Source of the DNA: Chlorobiota bacterium
GTDB taxonomy: Bacteria > Bacteroidota > Bacteroidia > Bacteroidales > F082
NCBI GenBank assembly: GCA_030596395.1
Contig: JAUVKF010000003.1
Location: forward strand, 24,407-88,406
DNA: 64,000 bases
Direction of reading: 5' to 3'
Positions 18,083 through 27,705 of this stretch are shown one piece after another. The notes under the pieces were generated by a model. That model was not told the DNA's origin and did no database searches. It was given only the letters and a program-made list of their open reading frames with translations. The translations under genes and the position numbers were made by a program. The stretch's first letter is position 1; every line of letters begins with the position of its first letter.

Positions 18083-19441
18083 CTAATCAATAGCTGCCAA
18101 CCCCTGCCTGAAATAGATAAGATTAAGGTTTTTTAGCATGGCCTCAAAGGCTTCTTTTTTTGCATCTACTTTGCTTTGCCCCACTCCTTTTGTACCAACA
18201 ATATCTTTGCTCCAGGTCAGCTCTTTTTTCGCAGTAAATACCTTGATGTTGCCTCCCAGGTAAACAGAAGTCAGACTGCTAGATGATTCCCCGTTAGAAT
18301 AATTTAAGTTCAGTTCGAAGATATAATCAACCCGATCAACGGTATCTAAAAGGTATCCGGCATACAGGGCATTTTTCTCAAATAGCTGAATAATCCCATT
18401 GCAGTTGTTGTTTTTACAAAAATCATTTTCGATGGAAATAGCCAGCTTAGGTTGGGTAATTGTAAGTTGAATTGCCGTTGACTCTGTTTTTCGATTGGTA
18501 AGCAAACCACGGACAAATAAATCGTCGGTTGCTTTTTGTGCAATATCCTCAAAGTCAACGACTGCAATTATTTGTTCTTTGTCATTTTTCGATTGAATCA
18601 AACCGGGTTCAACGAATGCGTGTCCTGCATCATCAGTAAATGCGTCATTCTTTTTCAAATATCCTCCACTATAACTGAAAGTAAGCGGGATTCCTTTAAT
18701 TGGGTTATCGTTATATAACACTGCAAACATTAAAGGCTCACCAGGACTTTCACCACGCTTAACAACAACTTCATCAACCCCTGGCATTATTGATATTGAC
18801 GAGACCACCAGGTTTAACGAAGCAAACAGTTCATTTCCCACATCAATTGTGCTCCCATTATTATCAGCAGTAGTTTCTTCAGCCATGTATTGTTTGATCG
18901 CTGACAAACCCTGAAGATAAAACGATATCGCGTCTTTGGGATTTGCATTTTGTTGTGCTTTTTGTCCGGCTACGTATTTTGCTTTTGCATTTCCAATGGC
19001 CTCTCTTTTCCTTTTTGCTTTAGCCTCGTAATACACATTTTTATTGATACGGTAATAAACCCAATAGCCATCCTCATTTTCATAAAAATCTATGGGTTCA
19101 AAACCTTCCAGGTAGTCATCCGATATCATCTCAATACGCTGGTCAAACAGATCAGTATTTCCGTACGTTGTTTCGATGGTATGTAAAACAGAAGTTGAAC
19201 TGATTTGTACTGAAACCTCAGCTGCAAGATCAGCCAGGGCATCCTGTTTTGACTTTTCAATATACCCAGCCCGCAAACCGATTTTCGTGGACGAGCCTAC
19301 ACCTGAATAATAACCTTCAATATTTGGTTTCTGTTTGACCCATTCAGGTTGCGCTTCAAATTCGGCTGCACGCTTTTTTGCAGCACAGGATGACAATCCA
19401 ATTATAACTGCAAGAATGAAAACAAATTTAAGTTTTACCAT
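18083..19441 (-). CDS. LPP20-domain lipoprotein
   Basis: Lipoprotein of 452 residues from ATG 19441; the frame also has a GTG one codon earlier, but TGATG coupling with the upstream stop favours the ATG. The lipobox ends at Cys19 (IIGLSSC). Residues about 30-150 form an LPP20-like domain: QPEWVKQKPNIEGYYSGVG, then a helical SKQDALADLAAEVSVQISS, then YWVYYRINKNVYYEAKAKRK. The central part (about 190-300) looks like beta-sandwich repeats with an Ig-like PIKGIPLTFSYSGGYLKKND segment, and the C-terminus is of the 'variable, SKVDAKKEAFEAML' type. LPP20 proteins in other bacteria are outer-membrane lipoproteins of flagella or envelope; the role here is unknown. It is co-transcribed with the CsgG-like gene. 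Confidence 0.7.
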   Translation of the reverse strand: MVKLKFVFILAVIIGLSSCAAKKRAAEFEAQPEWVKQKPNIEGYYSGVGSSTKIGLRAGYIEKSKQDALADLAAEVSVQISSTSVLHTIETTYGNTDLFDQRIEMISDDYLEGFEPIDFYENEDGYWVYYRINKNVYYEAKAKRKREAIGNAKAKYVAGQKAQQNANPKDAISFYLQGLSAIKQYMAEETTADNNGSTIDVGNELFASLNLVVSSISIMPGVDEVVVKRGESPGEPLMFAVLYNDNPIKGIPLTFSYSGGYLKKNDAFTDDAGHAFVEPGLIQSKNDKEQIIAVVDFEDIAQKATDDLFVRGLLTNRKTESTAIQLTITQPKLAISIENDFCKNNNCNGIIQLFEKNALYAGYLLDTVDRVDYIFELNLNYSNGESSSSLTSVYLGGNIKVFTAKKELTWSKDIVGTKGVGQSKVDAKKEAFEAMLKNLNLIYFRQGLAAID

Positions 19442-20814
19442 CACTCGGGATTATAGTCATCAACCTTTTCAACAATTTTATCGATGGATTGATCTACCAG
19501 TTCATCCAGTAAAACTGAAACAGGTTTTATTTTTTGATCGGCACGAAGCAATTTCTTCAATGTATTGATATTGTTCCAATTATCTTTAATTATATCCTGA
19601 TCGGATTTATAGCCTCTGCTCTTCCAATACCCCGGAACCAGTTTATTTTTATCTCCATCAAATTTTGCGTAATCAATCTTGTCTGAATTGTTCAGCTTAT
19701 ACAATTCGCTTACAATTACCTGGTTATCGTCAGTTGAAACCAGTGAAAAATCAATCTGTATTTCAGCAGAATTTACAGCATTGTATTGTGTGTATTCTGT
19801 TTTTTTAAAGTCCACTTTTGTTACTTCCAGCCCTTCACTGTTGACTGACTTTTTAATTTCTTTCAGGTATCCCTTCTTAGTCTCTTTATACAGTTTTCCA
19901 CTGCTCTTTTTAATATTCAAAACCTTTCCTTTCAGAATTGCATTAATTCCGGCAAGCCTGGCAGCGTGTATATTGATCTTTCTGTTTTCATAAATTAGCT
20001 TTTGAACCGATGCTTCATCAATTATTTTAATAAACGGATTGTTCAATCCGATCAATTGGCTTTTAAGCCCTGATGTCACGACAACAGCAGTTTGGCCACA
20101 GGCTTGCTGGGTATAACCAAAATCAGTGACCAGAATACTGATTGTGCCTTTTTCCCGGGCTTCATTCCTTAATGATAATGCCTGCTTATAATTACCAGCT
20201 TCCGACAGAATTTCATCATACGCATAATAGGCTTTTCGGTACAATTCATTTTCCAAATAACTGTTTGCATCACGATAAACAGGTTCAAACTTTGCGATGG
20301 TGTATTTTTCGTTTACATCCTTATATTCCCGATCCACGTTTTTGATCTCTTCGAAAACCCTTAATGCAGCATTGAATTCTTCACGATTCAGTTTTTCAAC
20401 ACCATCAATATACAGGGCGTTTAAAAAGTCATTTTTGGCTTCAGCGTAATACGATTTATAAATCTGAGGAAAAATCAGATCCACCCCTACCGATCCGGCT
20501 TTATCAAAATATGTCCCGGCATCCAGATAATGATAAACAACTTCTTCAAAGTCGGCTTGTTTATAAGCTTCTTTTATTACATTCAGCTTTTTATCCAGGG
20601 TTAACTGACCGGTTTTTCGCAAACCAAGTTTTGCTTCAACATTGCTGTCCTTTCGTTTTACGGCATCATAATAATAATCGGCAGCATCATCGTACAAGCC
20701 AACTGCTTCAAATTTTGCGGCTTTCTTTGTGTATCGTTTTGATGCACATGACGAAACAACCAGAAAGGCAGGAATAATCATGAGTAATAATGGCAGCAGT
20801 ATCTGGGATTTCAT
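19441..20814 (-). CDS. TPR lipoprotein with CsgG-like domain
   Basis: Lipoprotein of 457 residues from the preferred ATG at 20814 (MKSQILLPLLLMIIPAFLVVSSC, lipid Cys23); the frame extends eight residues further. Residues about 30-220 are helical repeats of TPR type (EAVGLYDDAADYYYDAVKRKD, FNAALRVFEEIKN, AYYAYDEILSEAGNYKQALSLRNEA). Residues about 225-320 resemble CsgG/LpoB-like domains: ISILVTDFGYTQ, IKIIDEASVQKLIYENRKI, AARLAGINAILKGKVL. The C-terminal half contains beta-strands listing covariant residues of an unknown module. CsgG forms a secretion channel for curli; whether this relative forms a pore is unknown. Its stop overlaps the LPP20-gene start by one base, pointing to a two-component envelope complex. 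Confidence 0.7.
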   Translation of the reverse strand: MKSQILLPLLLMIIPAFLVVSSCASKRYTKKAAKFEAVGLYDDAADYYYDAVKRKDSNVEAKLGLRKTGQLTLDKKLNVIKEAYKQADFEEVVYHYLDAGTYFDKAGSVGVDLIFPQIYKSYYAEAKNDFLNALYIDGVEKLNREEFNAALRVFEEIKNVDREYKDVNEKYTIAKFEPVYRDANSYLENELYRKAYYAYDEILSEAGNYKQALSLRNEAREKGTISILVTDFGYTQQACGQTAVVVTSGLKSQLIGLNNPFIKIIDEASVQKLIYENRKINIHAARLAGINAILKGKVLNIKKSSGKLYKETKKGYLKEIKKSVNSEGLEVTKVDFKKTEYTQYNAVNSAEIQIDFSLVSTDDNQVIVSELYKLNNSDKIDYAKFDGDKNKLVPGYWKSRGYKSDQDIIKDNWNNINTLKKLLRADQKIKPVSVLLDELVDQSIDKIVEKVDDYNPE

Positions 20815-20846
20815 ATTTTGTTCAGCAAGGTTAAACAACTACATTA

Positions 20847-20854
20847 CAAATTTA
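20847..20854 (-). promoter_or_regulatory. Candidate -7 box TAaaTTTG
   Basis: TAnnTTTG motif on the minus strand, 33 bases upstream of ATG 20814, which supports that start over the longer frame and suggests a promoter for the two lipoprotein genes. Confidence 0.4.
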
Positions 20855-21208
20855 ATTATTTAATTAGCAATGTATGTATAGCTCTTAATTTTACGCCCTA
20901 TTTAGTTCCAATTTGGCTGACCTGAAACACTGAGGGGGAGAAAAAGAAGTTCTTAAAATATATCAGTTTAGTTTTATCCGAGCGACACCTTCCTTAATTG
21001 TAATTTCCTTTTACATTTGTCACTTAATTCTAACTTAAACTTTCAACAAGTTGTTTTCAAGAGCTCTTAAATTTAACCGGGAGAAAAACGCCGGCGGGAT
21101 GCTAAAGTTAACGGTTCCTTCAAAGCGGTTAAAGTGAGGACACACAGCCCGATATAGCATGTTATGGGTTGAATGATTAGTGAAATTAGTTAATCAGGAT
21201 AAATCGTT
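20855..21208. other. Divergent intergenic region before the GNAT gene
   Basis: About 350 bases with no recognisable gene or RNA. It becomes more GC-rich near 21080-21150 (GCCGGCGGGATGC) than the surrounding AT-rich sequence. No inverted repeat long enough for a terminator was seen. It contains GTTATGGG at about 21160, a word that recurs at 54952 in the accessory region. Confidence 0.3.
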
Positions 21209-21847
21209 ATGGGTATTCTAAAGAAGTGGAAAAAATTGCATCAAAAAGGGGTGCTTTTAAATAATTTTTACCGCCAACTAACCCTCAAAAGGATTAAAAT
21301 AAAACCTTTCTATCTTGTCAGGGAGGGACTCTTTGACCTTGATGTCAAGACCATTGCCACAAAACTTTCCCCATGTGAAACCTTTATGCTTAAACCATCC
21401 GATATGCGAATCATTGCAGCCTATAGGGAACGAGACCAATCGGAGGAAGAAATGCTTGCGATGTTAAAGAAAGACTGCTACTGCCTGGGTATCAAACACA
21501 ATGATGAAATTGTAGCCTACGGCTGGTATGAATTGAAAAAATGCACATCACGCTTCATGTCGTTTCCTCTGAAAAAAAATGAAGCTTACCTAAGTGGTGC
21601 AAGAACCCTAAAAACCTATCGTGGTAATAACCTGGCTCCATATCTCAGATACCAAATGTATGAACACCTGAACAAGATTGGGTGTACTACTTTATACAGC
21701 TTTACTGATTTTTCCAATGTTCCATCTATAAGTTTTAAGAAAAAACTTGGAGCTTACAACCTTAAACTCTATCTCTTTGTCAGCGTGACCAAACACTTTC
21801 GCCGGGTCTGGTTGTTAAGAACCTATCCTGAAAAACACTTTAAATAA
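21209..21847 (+). CDS. GNAT-fold N-acetyltransferase-like protein
   Basis: Protein of 212 residues. A GNAT core is visible from about residue 65: YCLGIKHNDEIVAYGWYEL (strands 2-3), AYLSGARTLKTYRGNNLAPYLRYQMYEHL (strand 4 and the acetyl-CoA loop, with YRGNNLAP replacing the usual Q/RxxGxG/A) and SNVPSISFKKKLGAY (the conserved Asn-Ser-x-x-Phe-x-Lys-x-Gly-Ala end). The N-terminal 60 residues are basic and not recognised. The partner gene (BKACE) starts five bases after its stop, so they are very likely one operon; the pair may modify and cleave a common amino-containing substrate, which is an inference. Confidence 0.7.
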   Translation: MGILKKWKKLHQKGVLLNNFYRQLTLKRIKIKPFYLVREGLFDLDVKTIATKLSPCETFMLKPSDMRIIAAYRERDQSEEEMLAMLKKDCYCLGIKHNDEIVAYGWYELKKCTSRFMSFPLKKNEAYLSGARTLKTYRGNNLAPYLRYQMYEHLNKIGCTTLYSFTDFSNVPSISFKKKLGAYNLKLYLFVSVTKHFRRVWLLRTYPEKHFK

Positions 21848-21852
21848 TTATA

Positions 21853-22713
21853 ATGGATTTAATAATAAACTATGCCCCAACCGGAATGATCCCAACAAAA
21901 GAAATGACACCTCATGTTCCGGTAACAGTCTCCGAAATAATAGAAGATGTCCAAAGAGCCACTGAGATTGGAATAACAATGGTACACTTGCATGCACGAG
22001 ATGAAAAAACCGGCGAACCAACTTATAAATCTGATGTTTATACAAGAATTATTTCCGGAATCCGCGCTTTTGCACCAGAACTGATCATCTGTGTTTCATT
22101 AAGTGGCAGGAATTTTAAGGAGTTTGAGCACCGCGCCGAGGTTTTGCAATTAGATGGGGATTTAAAACCTGATATGGGAAGTCTTACATTAAGCTCCCTT
22201 AACTTCAACCGTATAGCAAGTATTAACTCACCAGAAATGATTCAGTCCCTGGCAAGGGAAATGAAAGAAAAAGGAATACTTGCGGAACTTGAAGCATTTG
22301 ATGCAGGAATGATCAATTATGCCAAATATTTAGAGAGTAAAGACTTGCTTCAACCTCCTCACTATTTTAATCTGCTTTTAGGCAATATTGCTTGCGCTCA
22401 GGCAGACTTGTTACATACTGGATTAATGGTACGTGATCTACCTTCTCATTCATATTGGAGTTTAGCCGGTATTGGGAATACTCAATTAATGATGAACTCA
22501 ATTGCCATCGCATCAGGTGGTGGTGTGAGGGTTGGCCTGGAAGATAATATCTGGTTTGATACTCAACGAACAAAACTGGCCACAAATCACAGCCTGCTCG
22601 AAAGAGTTCATGGATTAGCAACAGCTAACGAAAGAAAATTAATGACACCGGCAAAACTGAGAGGATTACTTAATTTGCAAAAGGGCTTTGGAGACTATGG
22701 CAGGCCTAACTAA
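21853..22713 (+). CDS. BKACE / 3-keto-5-aminohexanoate cleavage enzyme family (DUF849)
   Basis: TIM-barrel Zn2+ enzyme of 286 residues. The family condenses or cleaves beta-keto acids with acetyl-CoA. Probable Zn ligands are His45 and His47 in MVHLHARDE and Glu230 in VRVGLEDN. The segment EPTYKSDVYTRII matches the 'P(T/S)xDxxxY' region after the HxH motif. The canonical GGHVRVGLEDN appears here as GGGVRVGLEDN, and the usual 'TTGG' loop is replaced by CVSLSGR. That loop shapes substrate choice, so the beta-keto acid is uncertain. It is coupled to a GNAT gene and converges with the large dehydratase-activase gene. No lysine-fermentation genes are present. Confidence 0.85.
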   Translation: MDLIINYAPTGMIPTKEMTPHVPVTVSEIIEDVQRATEIGITMVHLHARDEKTGEPTYKSDVYTRIISGIRAFAPELIICVSLSGRNFKEFEHRAEVLQLDGDLKPDMGSLTLSSLNFNRIASINSPEMIQSLAREMKEKGILAELEAFDAGMINYAKYLESKDLLQPPHYFNLLLGNIACAQADLLHTGLMVRDLPSHSYWSLAGIGNTQLMMNSIAIASGGGVRVGLEDNIWFDTQRTKLATNHSLLERVHGLATANERKLMTPAKLRGLLNLQKGFGDYGRPN

Positions 22714-22768
22714 GTATTAACTTTCCTGATCAACACCAACCCAATAAAACTATATTAATAATTTATCC

Positions 22769-25700
22769 TTAACTGCATTGCAAATAGGGAATGATATCTT
22801 CATTTTTAAAGGAGCCTGTTCCATCGTATTCAATCGTGACTATTGGTACACCTAATATTTTCTCCATTTTTTTTGTCATGGCTTCAGTTACCAGGGACGG
22901 ACAGCAATATGCAGGATTTGTTTGAACAAATAACGCTATATCATCATGAACTTCAGTTAAATGTAAAATCTTCAAAATGTTTTCCAGGGATTCACCATTA
23001 TGTGAGATTTTAACATTAAATAATTTCAATTTTTCTTCATAATCTCGTAATGGTCTAATCGGACGTTCTTCCAGAATCTCGTTAAAGTAGTGTAAATACT
23101 TGTCATCAATCAAGGAGGTAAGGCTTAATAAAAATCGTCTCATAGCTGCTCTTAAATAAAATCCTTCCTTTAATATGCGTTTATTAGAAGGCAGGGCTAT
23201 AATTTTAATGTAATCACTATATGGAGTTGTTATAGCTTCCCCGCCATTTTTTTCTATATAACGTATCAAATCCTGATTAAAAACATCATTATCGCGAGCA
23301 TACAAATCTCCGAATATTGCCACCTTAGGCCGTTTTTCAGTTTTTACCTCAATGTCTTTGAACCAATCAATAACTTGTCTTAATGCCTTTTGCTTTGAGT
23401 GGCCTTTTAAAAATGTTTCATATAAATGATCCATTGATTTTTGAACAATCTTGTCAGTTTGCCCTTTTGTTATTTCATAAGGCCTTATTTTACATTCCAG
23501 TTTGCGAATATATCCTCCAATCATAAAACATAAATAGGCGCTTATTGAAGTATCAACTGAGATATCGTGAAATGTAAGTTGACCCGGATAGATTTTTATT
23601 TTATGGTATTTTTCTTCTCGTGATTTTAAAAGTTTATCCATATAACTGATAAACATGCCCAAATTACACGAGACAGGAGAGTTGAGCATCCACAAAACTG
23701 TATTCGAAGTATCGAGTTTATGCATTTCAACATAGTCGATAGCATTCTGTACAATAATATTCAAAGGTAAGCACTGACCTGTATTCATGACCATACTTTT
23801 CTTAATCGAATCTTCTGTATCATATAAAATATGTGCATCAATACCTTTTCTTTGCAGTACAGCTTCCAAAAGTCTGGATGAATTCACACTTAACAAAGGC
23901 ATCAATACTGTTTTTCCTTTGAGATCATTCCCGTTTTTGATGAGGTTATGTTCCGGATATGTAACATTATTAATGATTTTCTTTCCTGATTTGAAATGAT
24001 TTTCAAAAGAGCGAATAGCAGCTTCAATTCGGGTTTCATACCCAACAGAGGAATCATGCTCATCCAGTTGAAGAATTAAATAAGGTTTTTTATATGCATC
24101 AAATATTTGCTTAAAATACTCAATAACAAATGCATCCGGTGTGCATTTAAAGGAGCTTATAAACACGGGGTACAATGAATTTGAACGAGCAATTTTGTCC
24201 GCTATGCTTAATATTTCAGAAGCAAACTTCCATTTATTTGCATTAAGCAGTTCTTTAATATTTTTAATATCTTCTTCATTAACATCAAGCATATCCTGGA
24301 AAAATGTCGTTATCCCTTTTTTCGCAAAAATGTCAGGAATATTTTTATTCATTGTTTCGGAAAGAATAGTATATGACCTACCCAGGAGAACTACTTTATA
24401 GCCACTGTCTTTGGATGACACTTGATGATATAAACCTTTCCATTTTTTTATTCTTGCTTTTTTTTCGTTTAAGGCAGCAGTGTATGCTTTTGAAATATCA
24501 TTTTTTGTGTAAGAATTTAAACCAGTCTGTTTTATAGAATTATACAATTCCGTTATAAATGAATGATTAGTTTGCAGGGAATATAAGAGCGGATTTAAGA
24601 TTTTGCCTTTTACATCAAATTCTTCAATAGACGAAATAATGGGAGGAATAAATTGAGAATAGTAACAATATTGTCTTCTTATTTTATTCGATTTTTGTTT
24701 TTCTTCAAGATATGTAGGAAGGAAAATATAATCTGCTTTATCAATAAGATATTTTAATTGACCATGCATGGCAGACACAGGTGCGCAAAATTCGGCATTT
24801 GCAATGAATTTACCGGTTTTAACCTCTTCGGAATAGCCATAGCAGCTTATGGTATTTATATGTAGCAAATCGAAAAACTTACGCCACAACACTATATCAT
24901 CAAACAGGTATAATCCGGAAGGAATTCCAATTGTTATATTAGATTTTGCAGAATTCTCCGGGGCAAATTTAAATTCTTCTTTGTAGGATTTTACCAGTTT
25001 AAATACTGATTTAGTATCATCAACATATTTTAGATCAGTATAATCCCTGCCACATAAAAACCCATATGCTACGGTTTCCTTATTTACTTCAGCTACTTTC
25101 AATTTGCAATGATTTGTGCATAATTCGCAAATTTCAGTTCTAACCGGAATTTCAGTTTTATAAAGATCCAATCCCCTAAAGCTTGTGTTTACAGTATTCT
25201 TGTCGTACAATTCAAGTGCAACTCCAAGCGCCCCGGTTAAATGACAGTATTCAGATACCATAATTGGCTTTTTTAAACCTTGCTCAAATGCAGCTACTAA
25301 AGCCCGATTTTTAGCTGTTGCTCCCTGGAAAAATATTTTATTTCCAATGTTTTTTTCGATGGCAACTTTGGATAAATAATTTTCGCGTACTGAATGAAGA
25401 ACTGATGCCAAAATTTCATTGGTATCATAGTTTTCTTTCATATAATGATTCAGATCGCGTTCCATAAAAACTGTACAACGGTCACTTGCAAGGGGAGAAC
25501 TGGTATTTTCAGCTTTCGCAGAATAATCTTCTAAACTCACTCCAAGTTTTAAGGCTTGTTCTTCGATAAAACTTCCTGTTCCGGCCGCACATATATTATT
25601 CATTTTCGAAAATGTTACCGTACCGTTACTTATGGTTGTAAATTTTGAATCCTGACCTCCTATTTCAATGATTGTATCTACATTTTCATCAAGTTCAATA

Positions 25701-26974
25701 GCGGCTCGTGCATGTGCTGTAATTTCATCAGGTATAATATCTGCTCCAACTATTTTCCCTATAAATTTTCTGCCTGAACCGGTTGTTCCAACTCCACAAA
25801 TAGTTAGCTGAATATTATAATTTTCTTTATACTCGTCAATTGCTTCAAATATTCGTTGAACCGCATATATTGGCTGACCTGATGTTTGAGTATAAAATCC
25901 GGCTAGCACATTCTTATTTAAATCCAGAATAATGGCTTTCGTGCTGGTTGAACCAATATCAATTCCAAGATAAACTGAGTATTCAATTCTGTCAGGTTCT
26001 CTGTAAACGTCAACCTCTACTCCTGCTGTCTGGCTTGCTTTTTTTGAATCAAAAATGTATTTTCTGTGGGAATTAAATTCCGGGTAATCAGATAAGGAAA
26101 GGGTTAATGGCTGATAAAAGTACTTTTTGTCTTTTTTTGTATGAATAAGGATGTCATCGACAGAATTTATTGTTGGTGTTTTATCGATTGATTTATTTTC
26201 GATTAACTGAATTGCAGCACCAATTGATCCATACAAATGAGAAAACTTATTCGCAATGGGTTTAAAACCTGTAAGCTTTTCAATATGATTTGAAACGGCT
26301 TTATTTTGTGAAACTCCTCCTGCAAATATTAACGGTTGATTGATTTTATCGATGTTAAATAATGTATCAACGATATTTTTTGCCAATCCATAACATAAGC
26401 CATCGCAAATTTCTGATAAGGTATAGCCTTCCTGTTGTGCATGGATGAGATCAGTTTTGGCGAAAACAGAACATCTTGATGCAATTTTTGGATATTCACC
26501 ATTATTATTACAAGCAAGCTTACTAAATTCTTCAATTCCTGTAAGGTTAAGACGTTTTACCTGTTGATCTAAAAAGCTTCCGGTTCCGGCTGCACATGAC
26601 GTATTTGATCTGAAACTTTTATATTTCCGGTTTTCATCAAATTGGACTAACCCAAATTTTTCTCCGCCAACTATTAATAATGATCCAATTTCATTATTCA
26701 ATGTTTTAGCCGCAGCAATATATGAAACACGCGAATCGTAAATTTCAGCGTTTTTGATAATTGAAGGTGTAGAGGACGTTACAGCTATGCCTTTAATATT
26801 TTGCAGGTTAAATTGAGATAACATGGCTGCTAACTTACTTGCAATAAGGCCTTCATGAAAACTGTAATCTGTTTTTATGATTTCTTTTCGCTCATTTAAA
26901 AGGGCAAGAGATATTGAAACAGAGCCAATATCGATACCTAATACAGAATCTTTATTCACATTACCATTGTTCAT
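22769..26974 (-). CDS. Large 2-hydroxyacyl-CoA dehydratase activase-related protein (1401 aa)
   Basis: Multi-domain anaerobic enzyme with two consecutive ASKHA ATPase domains of the BadF/BadG/HgdC type (about 10-265 and 330-590). They are recognised by IDIGSVSISLALL and IDIGSTSTKAIIL phosphate loops, and by cluster-region SCAAGTGSFLDQQ (Cys127) and CAAGTGSFIEEQA (Cys462), each followed by a RC(S/T)VF motif. A Cys-rich DUF2229-type linker (CELCTNHCKL, CGRDYTDLKYVD) follows near 630-660, then HgdB-like domains. Activases use ATP to inject an electron into 2-hydroxyacyl-CoA dehydratases. Such fused proteins are widespread in anaerobes, but their substrate is unknown. No separate dehydratase subunits are adjacent. 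It is monocistronic and convergent with the BKACE gene. Confidence 0.88.
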   Translation of the reverse strand: MNNGNVNKDSVLGIDIGSVSISLALLNERKEIIKTDYSFHEGLIASKLAAMLSQFNLQNIKGIAVTSSTPSIIKNAEIYDSRVSYIAAAKTLNNEIGSLLIVGGEKFGLVQFDENRKYKSFRSNTSCAAGTGSFLDQQVKRLNLTGIEEFSKLACNNNGEYPKIASRCSVFAKTDLIHAQQEGYTLSEICDGLCYGLAKNIVDTLFNIDKINQPLIFAGGVSQNKAVSNHIEKLTGFKPIANKFSHLYGSIGAAIQLIENKSIDKTPTINSVDDILIHTKKDKKYFYQPLTLSLSDYPEFNSHRKYIFDSKKASQTAGVEVDVYREPDRIEYSVYLGIDIGSTSTKAIILDLNKNVLAGFYTQTSGQPIYAVQRIFEAIDEYKENYNIQLTICGVGTTGSGRKFIGKIVGADIIPDEITAHARAAIELDENVDTIIEIGGQDSKFTTISNGTVTFSKMNNICAAGTGSFIEEQALKLGVSLEDYSAKAENTSSPLASDRCTVFMERDLNHYMKENYDTNEILASVLHSVRENYLSKVAIEKNIGNKIFFQGATAKNRALVAAFEQGLKKPIMVSEYCHLTGALGVALELYDKNTVNTSFRGLDLYKTEIPVRTEICELCTNHCKLKVAEVNKETVAYGFLCGRDYTDLKYVDDTKSVFKLVKSYKEEFKFAPENSAKSNITIGIPSGLYLFDDIVLWRKFFDLLHINTISCYGYSEEVKTGKFIANAEFCAPVSAMHGQLKYLIDKADYIFLPTYLEEKQKSNKIRRQYCYYSQFIPPIISSIEEFDVKGKILNPLLYSLQTNHSFITELYNSIKQTGLNSYTKNDISKAYTAALNEKKARIKKWKGLYHQVSSKDSGYKVVLLGRSYTILSETMNKNIPDIFAKKGITTFFQDMLDVNEEDIKNIKELLNANKWKFASEILSIADKIARSNSLYPVFISSFKCTPDAFVIEYFKQIFDAYKKPYLILQLDEHDSSVGYETRIEAAIRSFENHFKSGKKIINNVTYPEHNLIKNGNDLKGKTVLMPLLSVNSSRLLEAVLQRKGIDAHILYDTEDSIKKSMVMNTGQCLPLNIIVQNAIDYVEMHKLDTSNTVLWMLNSPVSCNLGMFISYMDKLLKSREEKYHKIKIYPGQLTFHDISVDTSISAYLCFMIGGYIRKLECKIRPYEITKGQTDKIVQKSMDHLYETFLKGHSKQKALRQVIDWFKDIEVKTEKRPKVAIFGDLYARDNDVFNQDLIRYIEKNGGEAITTPYSDYIKIIALPSNKRILKEGFYLRAAMRRFLLSLTSLIDDKYLHYFNEILEERPIRPLRDYEEKLKLFNVKISHNGESLENILKILHLTEVHDDIALFVQTNPAYCCPSLVTEAMTKKMEKILGVPIVTIEYDGTGSFKNEDIIPYLQCS

Positions 26975-27050
26975 GATTTATACTTCATAATATTCAATAT
27001 TAGGAAGAACAGAAATTTATATTCGATAAAAAATCACATTTACTATTCCT

Positions 27051-27080
27051 TAATTCGTTCCCGCTTACAGCGAGAATGAA
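27051..27080. repeat. Imperfect inverted repeat in spacer
   Basis: TTCGTTCCCGCTTACAGCGA followed by GAATGAA forms a short imperfect hairpin upstream of the activase gene. No T-run was seen, and its role is unknown. Confidence 0.3.
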
Positions 27081-27444
27081 TCTATCCAAAGTTATAAAAT
27101 TTCATCATCCCATACCTGTCCAAATGAATCTTGCTCAATGTCAGACATATTGCTCAAAAAACCATTGCTGAAAACCTGTAGTAATGGATTTCTTGTTGTT
27201 TTTATTTCTGTACTTTTCGATGGCGTTGAATTAAAGTTAAATAAGACAGATATTTCCTTCAATTTTCCTTAAATAACATTTTTTAGTTAAATAAGCATTG
27301 TTAATCGTGCTTATTGATAGTAATTTTGATTTTTAAGCATCTTTCATCGTGCTTATTCAAAAGAAATGTTACAATACACTTTCTTTTGTAAAACACTTTT
27401 TTCTTACTTTTAAGATTTGTTCATTTTTACTTAACCAATAACCC

Positions 27445-27588
27445 ATGCCCCTCTCCTGGAACGAAATAAAAGACCTGGCAGTTGATTTATGTTACCGCCC
27501 GCAACCCTTCCCAAACGAAACCACCAGGATTGAATACCTGTTTGATTTGTACAATGAATATACACAGCCTCTGTTGAAGGAGAAGTAA
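27445..27588 (+). pseudogene. Possible internally deleted DNA methyltransferase remnant (47 codons)
   Basis: A short frame beginning MPLSWNEIKDLAVDLCY. The MPLSWNEIK start resembles the N-terminus of large class I SAM-dependent type II/IIG methyltransferase-endonucleases in Bacteroidota. The frame ends with RIEYLFDLYNEYTQPLLKEK, which could be from another part of such a protein. Full-length relatives exceed 900 residues. No catalytic motif remains. The reading as a fused remnant is tentative; an independent 47-residue protein is possible. It stands alone in a spacer with no restriction gene nearby. Confidence 0.35.
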
Positions 27589-27705
27589 ATAAGAAACACC
27601 GAATAAGAAATAAAAAATGTAAAAGTTGTCGAAGAAGCATACTAAAATTCGATATTCGATATTTTACATTTTACTCTTCAGAATTTGAAATCCCAAAGTC
27701 CCGGG

